From positions 1,612,001 to 1,676,000 of the forward strand of contig NW_020825321.1 in NCBI RefSeq assembly GCF_003286085.1: a stretch of DNA of 64,000 bases, given 5' to 3'. Of the stretch, positions 11,630-22,789 are shown in pieces. Made by a program: the position numbers and the translations under genes. A model generated the notes under the pieces. That model saw only the letters and a list, made by a program, of their open reading frames with translations, made no database searches and was not told the origin of the DNA. Positions within the stretch are counted from its first letter, which is position 1, and every line of letters starts with the position of its first letter. Source of the DNA: Drosophila persimilis (Eukaryota; Arthropoda; Insecta; Diptera; Drosophilidae).

Positions 11630-14397
11630 TACTATTTTTCCATGCACTATCAGAACGTTCGCAGTTTGCTGGGAAAATTGCGTCAAATTCATACTAATAG
11701 CGCGTCCTTTGATTTCGATGCCATCGCGTTTACCGAAACCTGGCTTAACTCCTCTGTCAATGATCTTGAAATTTTCATTGATAGTTACACTATTTATAGA
11801 ATGGACCGCCCATCTTTTGCAGGTGGGGTTCTGATTGCAGTTAAATCTGTTTTCTCATCTGAGTTATTCCCATTCAATAACATCCATGGAATTGAATTTC
11901 TTGCAGTCAAAGTTCGTGTTGGCTCCGTATTTTTCTATTTAACCTGCTCTTACATTCCTCCCAGGTCTAAAGCTGAGCTTTACTTACACCACCTCTCAGC
12001 AATTAATACTGTTGTTTCTGCATTAGGGTGCAATGATCGAATTATTGTCATGGGTGACTTTAACCTATCATTTCTTTCTTGGCTGCCTTGTAATGACGCT
12101 AACCTGTTGTTTCCCAATTGCCATAATGACTTTATCAATGGGCTAACGGATATTTCCCTTGTCCAAATTAATGCCGTTAAAAACGTTAGGGACAGACTTC
12201 TTGACCTCGTTTTTGTTAACGATGGTTCTCTTGCTACGGTATCTAGAGCAAGCCCAATATCTCTCCCTGAAGATCCTTACCATCCAACTTTGTTGATATC
12301 ACTTCACACAATCTGAAGGTGCTGACAGTTCCATGGCTCCTTGTCACATAAAGTGTTTTCGCAAAACAAACTTTATCGATTTAGATCTACATCTCTCGTG
12401 TGTTGATTTGTCGTTTCTTTATTCATTACCGAACATAGATGCAACTGTTAACTCGTTTTATAGTTCTATTTACTCCGCCCTTAATACGTTTGTTCCAGAT
12501 ATCACTGTACCTGTATCGTCCAAGCCTCCCTGGTTCTCCAAGTATTTGTCATACTTAAACAATAATAAATCCCGGCTCTATAAAAAGTACCAGAAGTCGG
12601 GCTCCACGTTGGCCTTAGCTCTATACTCCTCCGCTCGCTCTCTGTTCCTTGCCGTCAATAGTCAGTGTTATAATAATTACCTTTCACAATGTAGTAGTAA
12701 CTTTCGTAGTGATCCTAAAAAATTCTATTCGTTCGTTAACTCTAAGCGCAAGTCAAACGTTTTTCTTCCGTCCCTTCAGAACAAAACAGAAACTTCTGCT
12801 GTTGGTATTGCAAATTTATTCGCTAACTTTTTCCAAACAACGTACTCGTCTCATATTTACAACGCATCCACTCCGTATCCGTACCAGCTACCTCAAGCTA
12901 ACAGCATTTTTCTGCCCTTTTTCGAGGAAAGCGTTGTTCTGGAAGGTTTGTCATCTATGGACATATCGTTTTCTGCTGGTCCAGATAAGGTACCAAGTTG
13001 CATCTTAAAACACTGTGCCCACTCCTCTTGCAAACCCTTGACCTTTCTCTTCAACCTCTCCTTGGAACAGTCTTGTCTCCCAGTAATTTGGAATGAGTCC
13101 TACATCATTCCGCTTCACAAAAAAGGTTCAAGATCAAACATTGAAAACTATCGTGGTATCGCAAAGCTTTCCGCCATCCCGAAGCTTCTTGAGTTCCTGG
13201 TCACCCGGCAATTGCAACATCTTTGTTGCAGCTTGATATCTCCGTCGCAACACGGTTTTTTCAGACATCGTTCAACTTCGACTAACCTTCTTGAGTTTTC
13301 TAACCTAATCCACCGTGGTTTTCAAATTGGTTTGCAGACGGATGTAGTTTTTACGGACTTCAGCAAAACATTCGATTCTGTGAACCATGCTCTGCTTATT
13401 CACAAGCTCTCTTTATTAGGGTTCCCAACGAATCTTCTAGATTGGATTTTGTCCTATCTCTCTAACCGTACTCAACGTGTTTTGTTTTCTAACGTGTTGT
13501 CAAATACTGTTAATGTTACTTCAGGTGTGCCACAGGGAAGTCATCTGGGCCCGCTTCTGTTTATTTTATTTGTGAATGACCTTCCTCAAGTTATAACATA
13601 CTCTACTACACTAATGTATGCTGATGATGTTAAAATCTGTCTTTCTTACTCTGATTGGTATTTGCACACACGCCTTCAACTTGATCTAAGTGAACTACTA
13701 CTGTGGTGTTCAACTAATCTTCTTTTTCTGAACCTTTCCAAATGCAAAGTTATGACCTTTTACCGTCGCGCTCCACGTTTTGTCTCATATTTTCTAGGAA
13801 ATCATGTCCTCGAGCGAATTTCGAGTTCAAATGACCTCGAAGTCCATTTTGATCATAAGATGTTTTTTAACAGCCATATAGCTGGAACTGTAAATAAAGC
13901 TAAGGGTGTTTTAGCGTTCATCAAGCGTTGGCCCAAGGAGTTTGACGACCCGTACGTTACGAAACAACTGTATTTCTTGTTAGTACGTCCTATATTGGAG
14001 TATTGTTCTTGTGTGTGGAGCCTGCAGTATAAAAAGCATCAGGTTGTTATTGAATCCGTGCAAAAGCAATTGCCGGTCTAGGCAAAATCTTATTGACCTG
14101 CCGTCGTTGCACTATCGCAAAATATGCAATGGCGTAATGCTCGTGCACAAGCTCCTTCTCGGGATTGTTGACTCCCAAACTCTCTTGGGTCAGATTGACT
14201 TGGCCGTTCCATCTAGACCTACCCGTACTTTTAGGCCTATCCGTTTACTTATATATAGGTCTTATTATGCTGAACATGAACCTTTTAGGGTTGTATGCCA
14301 TAATTATAACTCCCTCTGCCATACCCTATCCCCTGAACTGTCTCTTAAACTAATTGCATACAATATTTATAATCACTTAAAATTAGCTAACTTTTAA
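11627..14397 (+). pseudogene. CR1 ORF2 (endonuclease-RT), two frameshifts
   Basis: The endonuclease domain is open at 11627-12316 (YQNVRSL, AFTETWLN, VMGDFNLSFL, ending near PEDPYHPT). A frame change near 12300 leads to 12333-14081, which carries the RT. Visible RT motifs are FSAGPDKVPS, IPLHKKGS, SGVPQGSHLGPLLF and the catalytic YADD at 13617-13628. A second frame change near 14065 leads to the C-terminal end at 14011-14397. All catalytic motifs of the RT remain readable; only the two indels break the frame. Confidence 0.82.
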
Positions 14398-14450
14398 CTT
14401 TTAACTTTAACTATTAACAGATAATTTGTCAATTTAATAAATAAATAAAA

Positions 14451-15077
14451 TAATATGTAAATACTGCTAAAAATGTGAATTAATTTGAAGTTGGCACGTT
14501 ACATTATGTACATATAAAGAAGCGCAATCGATAGTATCGAGCCAAAACGAACTGAATTATGATCACTACATTTAAGAGATAAATAACGAAATAAGACGAG
14601 AGAGCAAGGAACTACATCGAGCGGATTAAGGAAGGTCTTAATTGGGTAGACGGATTCCATTGGAAAACTGTTGGAGCTAACTGTTGTTAGCTCGTACAGA
14701 AAACAAAAGCTAATTAACCTTATGTAGGTGTCAAGTTTATGTTAATGCATCAATAAGTCATCTTTTTTTTTTTGTTCCTTTTGCAATTAAAGTTTGTTTG
14801 GTTGTATAAGAAGTCGTTTACTTTTCATTTCGTCAACGAAAATGTTTTCCTTTTGAAAACGAATAAATCTTGCGAAATGTGAAAACGGGAGCCGCAATTT
14901 ATGTGTATTCAAAAGTAAATCGGAAAACTTTTGTGAATGTGAAAAACAGAGCCTGGCTGAATATATCTTATCATAATAATCAAATTAATCAAAGTAATCA
15001 GAATCTGCTGGATATGGTTCTACATTTTCGATATTTTCCGATCTTTAAAATTTGTGATGTATGTAATAGATTTTCAT
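14451..15077 (+). repeat. BEL-III LTR, lacking its first ~75 bp
   Basis: The sequence matches the LTR at 5226-5790, starting at ATGTAAATACTGC, right after the CR1 copy C tail, and ending TTTTCA at 15077. It keeps the spacer that the 5-kb copy has lost (GTTGGCACGTTACATTATG). It could be a solo LTR or the 5' LTR of a largely erased BEL-III element whose 3' half is at 61264-63268. Confidence 0.7.
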
Positions 15078-15081
15078 AATG

Positions 15082-15086
15082 GGCAC
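15082..15086 (+). repeat. Target-site duplication GGCAC (left)
   Basis: GGCAC directly precedes the 5' LTR and recurs directly after the 3' LTR at 21194-21198. A 5-bp duplication is normal for BEL/Pao integrases. Confidence 0.85.
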
Positions 15087-15559
15087 TGTCGGGTCAAGCA
15101 GCTTAAATATTTTAAATTATTGGCAGTGGTGCGGCCCAAAGGAAATGCATTTTGGTGTTGTCGTTTCCAATGCCCCCACTGCAAAGATCATTTGCTACCG
15201 CATATGCGCATGCAGCGGAATTCTTTCGTCTCCTTATGTCGCAATCTCTCGGACTCGGCGTAACAGCGTCCCCGAGCAGCTCTAACGCTCTCGGGCTATC
15301 ATACGCTCTCGCTCGCGTCTAAGCTTGCTGCATAGGGCCCGGCAGATTGGCCCGTCAGCCCATGCATGGGCAGTCTTGAGCTAATCGTCGCAGCTATTAG
15401 ATTAACATCCTCGCATCAATCGTTCGCCCAATCATCCCCATATGTACATACGCGATAAGTAGGTTTACATATGCAAATAAATTGTGAATTATAAACAGCC
15501 TCTCGACTTTAATTAACTTCAAATTGCAACAGTTATTAAAAACGCTTAATAGCTTAACA
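15087..15559 (+). repeat. BEL-I 5' LTR (473 bp, variant A)
   Basis: It starts TGTCGGGTCAA and ends TAGCTTAACA. The other copy is 20721-21193, the same length. Visible differences are isolated substitutions, for example TTGGCAG versus TTGCCAG near the start and TACATACG versus TTCATACG near the end. Confidence 0.9.
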
Positions 15560-15561
15560 AT

Positions 15562-15579
15562 TGGTGACCCCGACGTGAT
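15562..15579 (+). promoter_or_regulatory. BEL-I minus-strand primer binding site
   Basis: TGGTGACCCCGACGTGAT lies two bases after the LTR. It begins with TGG, the complement of a tRNA CCA end. I did not identify the tRNA. The same motif lies next to the outer BEL-I copy (60406-60420, reverse strand). Confidence 0.75.
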
Positions 15580-15894
15580 AATCCATCAGTGCAATCACAA
15601 ACTAAACTAATTGCCATCTCAACCAATGTCATCGACCACATAAGTTATCCACACATATATACACCGGCCTCCCCTGCATATTCGGTAGTGCACGTACATA
15701 GCTGTTGGCTTGCGCTTCTCTTTTCGGTCATCTTCCCGCAAGAAACGTTTCTTACACCGGTCGCCTTTGTATATACAGTTCGTACATAGCTGTTCGCTTG
15801 CTGGGCTCGGTTCTTGTCGTCTATTGCTCGTGTTACTCTTTGCGATCATCTTCCCGCTAGAGACGTTGGTCTTTCTGCTAACGCTGCCGCTACC

Positions 15895-17481
15895 ATGGAA
15901 ATTAATGCTGCTAACGAAATTCCAATGACCAGTGAGCAAAACAGGGCGTCTTTTTTGAAGCTTAAGTCAACGGAATTATGCGAGAAAATGAAAAGGTTAG
16001 CTACCGCTTGTCAGAATGAGTCGTTGGACTGTGACTACTACATGCTCGTGGTAAAGCAAGAGCAAGTCGAGAAGTTGATCGGCAAATTTGAGATGTTTCT
16101 CGGCGAGCTTGAGGAATTGGATCGAAGCGAAATTCACAGTGGTTTGTGTGACATTTTTGAGTCACTTGCAAGCTCGCTGAAGGCGGCGATTATGAGGAAA
16201 ATGGCTAAGAGTAGCGGCCGCATGCCGTTTCATTCTACCTTGGCTGGAGAAAACACTACGGTTGATTTTGCCGGCTCGCAATTTCTACCTCACCGTAGAC
16301 AAGTACCATCCCTGCCTCCTATACAATTGCCGACGTTTAGCGGCGGGTATGCGAACTGGACGGACTTCTATTCAATGTTTGCCACCATCATCGACAGCCA
16401 TCCGGACTTAACAAACATAGAAAAGCTCCAGCATTTGCGTTCCTGTCTGCGGGATTCGGCATTGGAGACTGTTCGGTCGCTCGAAATCTCAGATGGCAAT
16501 TATGCTGTGGCATTAGATTTGTTAGAAAACAGATTCAATAATCGGCGATTGGTTTTTCAGGCACACATCAATGAGATCTTGGCGCTTCAGGCTGTGGAAC
16601 CTGGGCCAGTGGTATTGCTTCGGGAGCTTTCAGACAAGTTCAATTCACAAATGCGCGCGCTCCAGGGCTTGTGCACCACTGAGCAGATCGCAGGATGCAT
16701 CGTCGTGCAGGAGCTTCTCCAAAAACTGGATCCAGCGAGCCAAGAGAAGTGGGAGGAACGATTCAACGACCGCGCATTCGCAAACTTAATTCCAACGTGG
16801 GAATCTATGGCCTCGTTCTTGGATCAGCGATGCAGATCATTGGAGACGATGGACTTTTCTATGGCAAGCTATGCGTCGAGCAGTCAGGTGGGCAGAAGTA
16901 GAAAGCATAATAATTCTACGTCCACATTGGTTACAACGAACCAAACCGTAGCACGCTGCGCGCTGTGCAACGATGGTGCTCACGAGGTCCAGGACTGTCA
17001 GAAGTTTAAGGCACTGTCCCCCACAAATCGCCATAAGCCAGCCAAGCGGCTTTCATTGTGTATAAATTGTCTCAGAACAGGGCATCGATTACTTCAGTGC
17101 ACCTCGAGCAACTGTCGTACCTGCGGGGGTAGACACCATACCCTCCTTCATATTGGTAGCCCTGAAGATACCGCAGTCCAAGGGAAATCAGCGCCGTATA
17201 CTCCATCTCAGTCTGCGCTGTCTGAGTCTACGCCGTCTGAGCATACCACTGAGCCCTCTACTTCAGCGGCTTCCTCGTCTGCCCTTATTGCCAAAGATCT
17301 CAGGAAGGGTGTTGTTCTACTTGCCACGGCCACGGTCTTAGTCAAAATTCGTTCCGGAGTTTTAGTTCCCTGCCGAGCGTTTCGGCTCCCAGTTGCATCT
17401 AATAACTTCTCGTTTCGCGAATCAGCTTCAGCTTCGAAAAATGAAATCATCGACTGCAGTCTCGGGAATAAGCGACTCTAG
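15895..17481 (+). CDS. BEL-I Gag
   Basis: Start chosen at 15895, where ACCATGG is a strong initiation context; the frame is open upstream but in leader sequence. The 528-codon frame has an N-terminal helical region, a capsid-like core (LPPIQLPTFSGGYANWTDF, residues about 135-155) and a zinc-knuckle region near 16960-17150 (CALCNDGAHEVQDC, CINCLRTGHRLLQC, CRTCGGRHHTLLH). BEL Gag and Pol are normally one polyprotein. Here the frame breaks at about 17376 and the last ~35 codons are out-of-frame translation. The capsid and nucleocapsid parts look intact. Confidence 0.82.
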   Translation: MEINAANEIPMTSEQNRASFLKLKSTELCEKMKRLATACQNESLDCDYYMLVVKQEQVEKLIGKFEMFLGELEELDRSEIHSGLCDIFESLASSLKAAIMRKMAKSSGRMPFHSTLAGENTTVDFAGSQFLPHRRQVPSLPPIQLPTFSGGYANWTDFYSMFATIIDSHPDLTNIEKLQHLRSCLRDSALETVRSLEISDGNYAVALDLLENRFNNRRLVFQAHINEILALQAVEPGPVVLLRELSDKFNSQMRALQGLCTTEQIAGCIVVQELLQKLDPASQEKWEERFNDRAFANLIPTWESMASFLDQRCRSLETMDFSMASYASSSQVGRSRKHNNSTSTLVTTNQTVARCALCNDGAHEVQDCQKFKALSPTNRHKPAKRLSLCINCLRTGHRLLQCTSSNCRTCGGRHHTLLHIGSPEDTAVQGKSAPYTPSQSALSESTPSEHTTEPSTSAASSSALIAKDLRKGVVLLATATVLVKIRSGVLVPCRAFRLPVASNNFSFRESASASKNEIIDCSLGNKRL

Positions 17482-20400
17482 CTTCGTCACGGATGGATTT
17501 TCGGTCAACGTTAGCCTGCACTCTCGCTCATCGGATTACTCAACTCTCATCACTGCCATTGTAGCCTCTACGCGCTTGGGATGGGTCGTGTCTGGAAGTT
17601 GTTCGCGTTTAAAAGGTTCCTCGTTGATGGTCTCTCGAGCTCGGGCCGTAGCTGCTGAGGATAATAGTCCAGAGGATCGGCTTAAGGTGCTTCTTCGGAG
17701 GTTTTGGGAGGTAGAAAATTGCATCGAACCAATAATAAAGTCTACCAAAGAAGAGCTAGATTGTGAAGCACACTTTGTGCAGCATTTCCGTCGACTACAT
17801 AAAGGCGGTTATTGTGTTCGGCTGCCAGCAAAATATAATTTGGATCTCCTTGGAGAATCTTACAATCAAGCGCTTCGTAGATTCCTGACCCTTGAGAGAA
17901 AGTTAGATCGTCGCCCTGATGTTAAATCTCAGTATGCAGCATTTATAAAGGAGTACCTTGATTTAGGCCATGTGTCTCAGGTTCCTACCCAGTCAATCAG
18001 CAACTGCCGATATTTTTTGCCTCACCATTGCGTCATGAAGGAAGATAGTTCTACGACCAAGCTTCGCGTCGTTTTTGATAGATCCGCTTCACCCTCATCT
18101 GGATATTCCCTGAACGACGTTTTAATGGCTGGTCCCGTAATCCAACCCAAACTGTTTCATATTCTTGCTCGATTTCGGTCATACGCCGTTGTGATTACGG
18201 GAGATATCTGTAAGATGTATCGTTGTGTAAGAGTCTCGACCGAGGATAGCAACTTGCAGTGTATTCTGTGGAGAAACTCCAGGGAAGAAGACTTGCGTGT
18301 GTTTCAATCGGACACCGTTACTTATGGGACGAAGCCTGCCTCCTATCTATCTGTGCGAGCGATGCATCAGTTGGCAATGGACGAGCAGATGGCGTTTCCA
18401 GTTGGAGCTGAAATCCTTCGCCGTGACTTCTACGTGGATGACTTGATATCTGGAGCCAGCTCGCAGGAGGAGGCTATCCGAATTCGGAAGCAAACTACTG
18501 GAATTTTGGCTAGAGGTCAGTTCAGATTGAGGAAATGGTGTTCAAACGTCCCTGCTGTGCTGGATGGAGTTCCGGAAGAGGACAAGGAAACATTTTTGAA
18601 GTTCGACGATGGCAGCCATGTGACTAAAACTTTAGGACTTGCGTGGGATCCGGTTTCTGATCTACTATTATTTTCGTTCTCGGCCCTTCAATATTCTTTG
18701 AATTCCTGCAGCCGCTCTGTTTTGTCATCCATAGCGCGATTCTACGATCCTCTCGGACTAGCTGGTCCCGTAATTACTAAATCCAAAATCTTTCTCCAGC
18801 GTTTGTGCCAAGAGAAGTTGTCCTGGGATGAAAGCCTTCCAGTCGCACTGAACACCGAGTGGCAGGAAATATGCACCAGGTTTGGTCAGATTCGTCGACT
18901 TGAATTTCCTCGGCTTGTACTCCTTCCAGACTCTACGCTGGAAATTCACGGATTTTGCGATGCCAGCATCGGGGCTTATGGTGCATGCATTTATGTCGTG
19001 TCCAAGGGTCAGCATTCCAGCAGTCACTTACTTTGTGCCAAATCTCGTGTGGCTCCTTTGAAGACACTTACAGTACCAAAGTTGGAGCTTTGTGGAGCAG
19101 AGTTGCTGGCTGGGCTCATATCTGAGATAGCTGGAATGAATGTATTCAAGGGAAGGTGTTACTGTTGGTGTGATTCTGCCATTGCGCTCTCTTGGATTCG
19201 GGACGAGCCGTCAAGATTTAATATTTTTGTTGCAAATAGAGTGTCAACGATTCAGGAAATGACCGAAAAAATGGAATGGCGCTATGTTCCCACAGCTTTA
19301 AACCCAGCCGACATTCTGTCTCGAGGGGCTCATCCGGGGGCCACCCACTGTGCTACCTGATAAGCCAGCCCTTGAACTTCGTCGGAAAGCTCTTCTGGTC
19401 AAATCGCCCTACATGGACATTATTGCTGATTCCAAGTATGCGAATTCATTTGCTTCTTTGCAACGCGTTTTCGGATACATTCACAAGTTTTGCAACCGGA
19501 TTCGGCACCCCGGACTCACTGTCTCAGACATTGAACATGGAACACAGGTATTGCTACGACTAGTCCAGCGTACTCAGCTATAGGACATGAAGTCACTGCG
19601 GGCAAGGGGAGCAGTCTCCTCATCGAGCTCAATCGCATCGTTATCGCCATTCATGGATCAGTTTGGACTTCTCAGGGTTGATGGTCGACTGAAAAACTCT
19701 TCGTTGGATTTTGATGGCCGTCATTAAATCATCTTGCCCAGCAGCCATCCACTGACTCTTGCAATAATCTCCCATTTTCATGAGCGGAATCTGCACGCTG
19801 ATCCTCGAGCTTTGCTTGGACTAATTCGATCCCAATATTGGCCTATTGGGGGGAGGAAGACGGTAACCAAGGCAGTAAACAAGTGCGTAAGATGCTTTCG
19901 ACTGAAGCCCAGGGTACTGGAGCATATTATGGCGGATCTTCCAAAGGAGCGGCTCGATGGTTCTCATGCCTTTGAGATCACAGGCGTGGACTTTTGTGGG
20001 CCGTTTTTCTACAAACCGGAGGCACGCAACAAGGCTCCTATCAAGTAGTACGTCTGCGTCTTCATTTGTTTCGCTACAAAGGCTGTTCTTCTGGAGCTTA
20101 TAAAGGACTTATCCACAGTTGCTTTTCTTCATGGACTAAAGCGCTTCATATGTACTATACGAAAGCCTCGGCAAATTTGGTCAGACAACGCAACCAATTT
20201 TGTCAGCCCTTAGAATGAGCTGATGGAATTAAAGCGCCTGGTCCTCAGCGATGACCATCAGAAGGCGCTGCTGGATTTTTGCTTGGTCGAGGCTATAGAC
20301 TGGCATTTCTAACTGCAGCGCATTTCTTGAATGGTGGCCCTCCTGCTTCGTTCGCTGAGCCTGACGTCACGCAGCTAAACTTCGATCGCCTGGACGGCTG

Positions 20401-20740
20401 TCAGCGCGTTTTGTACCTGCAGCAGCTCTTTTGGTCCCGGTGGAAGGAGGAGTACATTACTTCACTGCAGCAGCGCTCAAAGTGACACACTGCGAAGCCT
20501 AGTTTAGCTGTTGCAGATTTGGTTCTTGTCAAGGATGAGAATCTTCCTCCAATGAAGTGGCCACTGGCGAGAGTGGTCGAGCTTTTGCCTGGACGAGATG
20601 GAGTTTCCCGAGTTGCTGTGCTGAAGACGTCATCTGGAATCACAAAGCGCGCCGTCAACAAGCTGTGCCTGCTGCCCCTTAAAGATGCTGTTGAAAGTCA
20701 GGCTTCCAACGGGGGGAGTATGTCGGGTCAAACAGCTTAA
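17376..20740 (+). pseudogene. BEL-I Pol (protease-RT-RNase H-integrase), broken
   Basis: A small deletion at about 17376-17385 both shifts the frame and removes the aspartic protease active-site triad expected there. The long frame 17393-19360 then carries RT with YVDD at 18431-18442, DGSHVTKTLGLAWDP, and RNase H (GFCDASIGAYGACIYV, LNPADILSRG). A frame change near 19350 leads to 19350-19583. Integrase is split over 19734-20048 (HHCC region, ITGVDFCGPFF, then a stop at 20046), 20279-20485 and 20519-20740. The protease-RT spacer before TRLGWVVSG is also missing compared with 24.2 kb. The element cannot move by itself. Confidence 0.82.
20710..20720 (+). promoter_or_regulatory. BEL-I polypurine tract
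   Basis: CGGGGGGAGTA immediately precedes the 3' LTR start, the normal place for plus-strand priming. Confidence 0.75.
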
Positions 20741-21193
20741 ATATTTTAAATTATTGCCAGTGGTGCGGCCCAAAGGAAATGCATTTTGGTGTTGTCGTTT
20801 CCAATGTCCCCACTGCAAAGATCATTTGCTACCGCATATGCGCATGCAGCGGAATTCTTTCGTCTCCTTATGTCGCAATCTCTCGGACTCGGCGTAACAG
20901 CGTCCCCGAGCAGCTCTAACGCTCTCGGGCTATCATACGCTCTCGCTCGCGTCTAAGCTTGCTGCATAGGGCCCGGCAGATTGGCCCGTCAGCCCTTGCA
21001 TGGGCAGTCTTGAGCTAATCGTCGCAGCTATTAGATTAACATCCTCGCATCAATCGTTCGCCCAATCATCCCCATATGTTCATACGCGATAAGTAGGTTT
21101 ACATATGCAAATAAATTATGAATTATAAACAGCCTCTCGACTTTCATTAACTTCAAATTGCAACAGTTATTAAAAACGCTTAATAGCTTAACA
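20721..21193 (+). repeat. BEL-I 3' LTR (473 bp, variant A)
   Basis: It starts TGTCGGGTCAAACAG and ends TAGCTTAACA, directly followed by the duplicated GGCAC. Pol reads about 20 bases into it. Confidence 0.9.
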
Positions 21194-21198
21194 GGCAC
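21194..21198 (+). repeat. Target-site duplication GGCAC (right)
   Basis: Partner of 15082-15086. Confidence 0.85.
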
Positions 21199-22260
21199 CT
21201 TCACCAGCACAATGTATTATGCAACATGTATCAGGTTTCATGTATCATGTTTTTGAGTTATTAAGCTTTTTCGGCTTTACGAAAGCAGCGAACACGTTCA
21301 GATAGCCTACCCACCCGATCCCATACAGTTGATTCATGATGGGCTCGGGTTAACAACACTATGGTCGAATCCGATAACAGATCAAGATATAGTCGGACGG
21401 AATTTTTCCAATAGTTCATTTGAGATAGTGACTGATCAATTAAGATGTCAGTAAATTGATTTCCTCACATAAGAAAAAAGTTGTTAGACTCGTCTAAGTC
21501 CACATCTGATTTAGACGACTTTTATATCGGACATGTGCTGCTCGTATATTGTGATATCAGACAATGGAGCAAGCAATGAGGATAGAAAAACCGGGAAGAT
21601 TTAATGTTACACACAGTAATTTGAGGTCTTGTTGACTTGGATAGAGAAATGTGAACCACGTGGGGACGAACAGTCATTTCTAAACGCTTGAGACCGACCT
21701 GCTTAAACTTCGGAGATGAAGATATCGGTTTTGGGCCATTTCTCGGCAATACAATAAGATGGGTTGAATATGTGAAACCACAGGAGGAGAGTGCTGAGCT
21801 TCATGAGTAGGACTCTATTTATAATTCTGAAAAGAGAATAAGCTAATTTTTTGGTTGGGTAAAAGTAGAGCGGGAAGAAGAGGATGAACTTTGGCATGAT
21901 TTTCAATAAGCAATGTTATGCGGCCTTATGTTTAGCCTCCACCACCAATTGCTCCGGTGAAAATATAAAAGAATAAAAAAACATACATACATCTTGAATG
22001 GTGCTTATTCACAGTAATAAGTAATTTAAGCATCTCGACCTTCAGCCCATTAAGAGCCTATGGTAATTTAAAAAAATTTAGTTTTTTGAGTGTTCCGAAA
22101 TAATAAAATTACGTAATTTTTTACCCGATAGAAAACAAATTAACAGCGATTTCCTAACACATTTCGCCGCAATCTAAGACTAATAAAAATTGATGTTTAA
22201 TAACCACAACCAGATTTTTCTGTTTAGCGAAAATGCAATTATCGTGCCAAATGCTGAAGT
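21199..22260. other. Unassigned A/T-rich sequence between two BEL-I insertions
   Basis: About 1.06 kb. By the duplication evidence it was once continuous with 15078-15086 on the left and with 60829 on the right. Short frames on the minus strand (21522-21906) give hydrophobic peptides without a motif I recognise. No LTR ends, inverted repeats or second copy are seen. It may be the degraded interior of a BEL-III element or older host sequence. Confidence 0.35.
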
Positions 22261-22265
22261 AAGAG
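22261..22265 (+). repeat. Target-site duplication AAGAG (left)
   Basis: AAGAG abuts the LTR end at 22266 and recurs directly after the LTR end at 60823 (60824-60828), which ties the two distant LTRs to one insertion. Confidence 0.7.
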
Positions 22266-22778
22266 TGTTAAGCTATTAAGCGTTTTTAATAACTGTTGCA
22301 AGTTTGATTTAAATAAAAATTAGAGCGGGTTTAAATAAGAGGCACAATGTAGACCGACGTATGCGTATGTACATATGTGTGAAAGTGTGTATGTTAGTTG
22401 TATTTATGTGGGTATATGTGTGAACGACTGATGAACAACGATGCGATTCTGATGGCTACGAACATCAACTCCAGACTAACTAAGGCAGGCGGACCGACTT
22501 GGCCCTGCCAGAGAGCGATAGAAGGAGAGCGCTATGGCTGCAGCTAATCCCATAGCTCGAGCTGAAGCTAAGCCGAGAACGAAACAATAGATAGAGCGCG
22601 AGAGAACGGCAGGAACGAAGAAGGCGCACAGAGAGTCGAAAGAACGGCTGCTGCGTAAGCATTGCGGCAAGCAATGATTTTGTACAGTGGGCAGTGCAAA
22701 AATCGAACAGTAATGGTGATTTACATAAGGCTGCACCACTGGCTATAATTTAAAGTTTTTATGCGGCTTGACCCGACA
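22266..22778 (-). repeat. BEL-I 3' LTR of outer element (513 bp, variant B)
   Basis: Read on the minus strand it starts TGTCGGGTCAAGCCG and ends TAGCTTAACA. Roughly the first 55 and last 40 bases match variant A; the middle is unrelated or highly diverged but matches 60421-60823. The polypurine tract lies at 22779-22790 on the minus strand (GGGGGAGTA next to the LTR). Confidence 0.82.
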
Positions 22779-22789
22779 TACTCCCCCGT

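Larger units (their letters stand above)
9970..14450 (+). mobile_element. CR1-clade LINE, copy C (near full length)
   Basis: The most complete CR1 in the window. It has a 5' UTR from about 9970 (T-rich, with CTCTCT runs near 10340-10370), ORF1 at 10563-11627, ORF2 at 11627-14397 with two frameshifts, and a short A/T-rich tail (AATAAATAAATAAA) to about 14450. It differs clearly in nucleotide sequence from copies A and B, so it is a different subfamily. The upstream LINE is truncated exactly where this copy begins. I find no clear target duplication. Confidence 0.8.
15087..21193 (+). mobile_element. BEL/Pao retrotransposon BEL-I, complete LTR-to-LTR (6107 bp)
   Basis: Two 473-bp LTRs, a primer site, gag, pol and a polypurine tract in the normal order, flanked by GGCAC duplications. 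By eye the LTRs differ at about seven positions, so the insertion is fairly recent. Compared with the minus-strand BEL-I fragments, pol has lost sequence between the protease and the TRLGWVVSG motif at RT start. LTR variant A (473 bp) differs in its middle from variant B (513 bp) of the outer element at 22266. Confidence 0.9.

Noticed and set aside
21522-21906. Hydrophobic minus-strand peptides that could be a host membrane protein or receptor exon
   Set aside because: Short, overlapping in two frames, no splice-site or motif support; left as unassigned.
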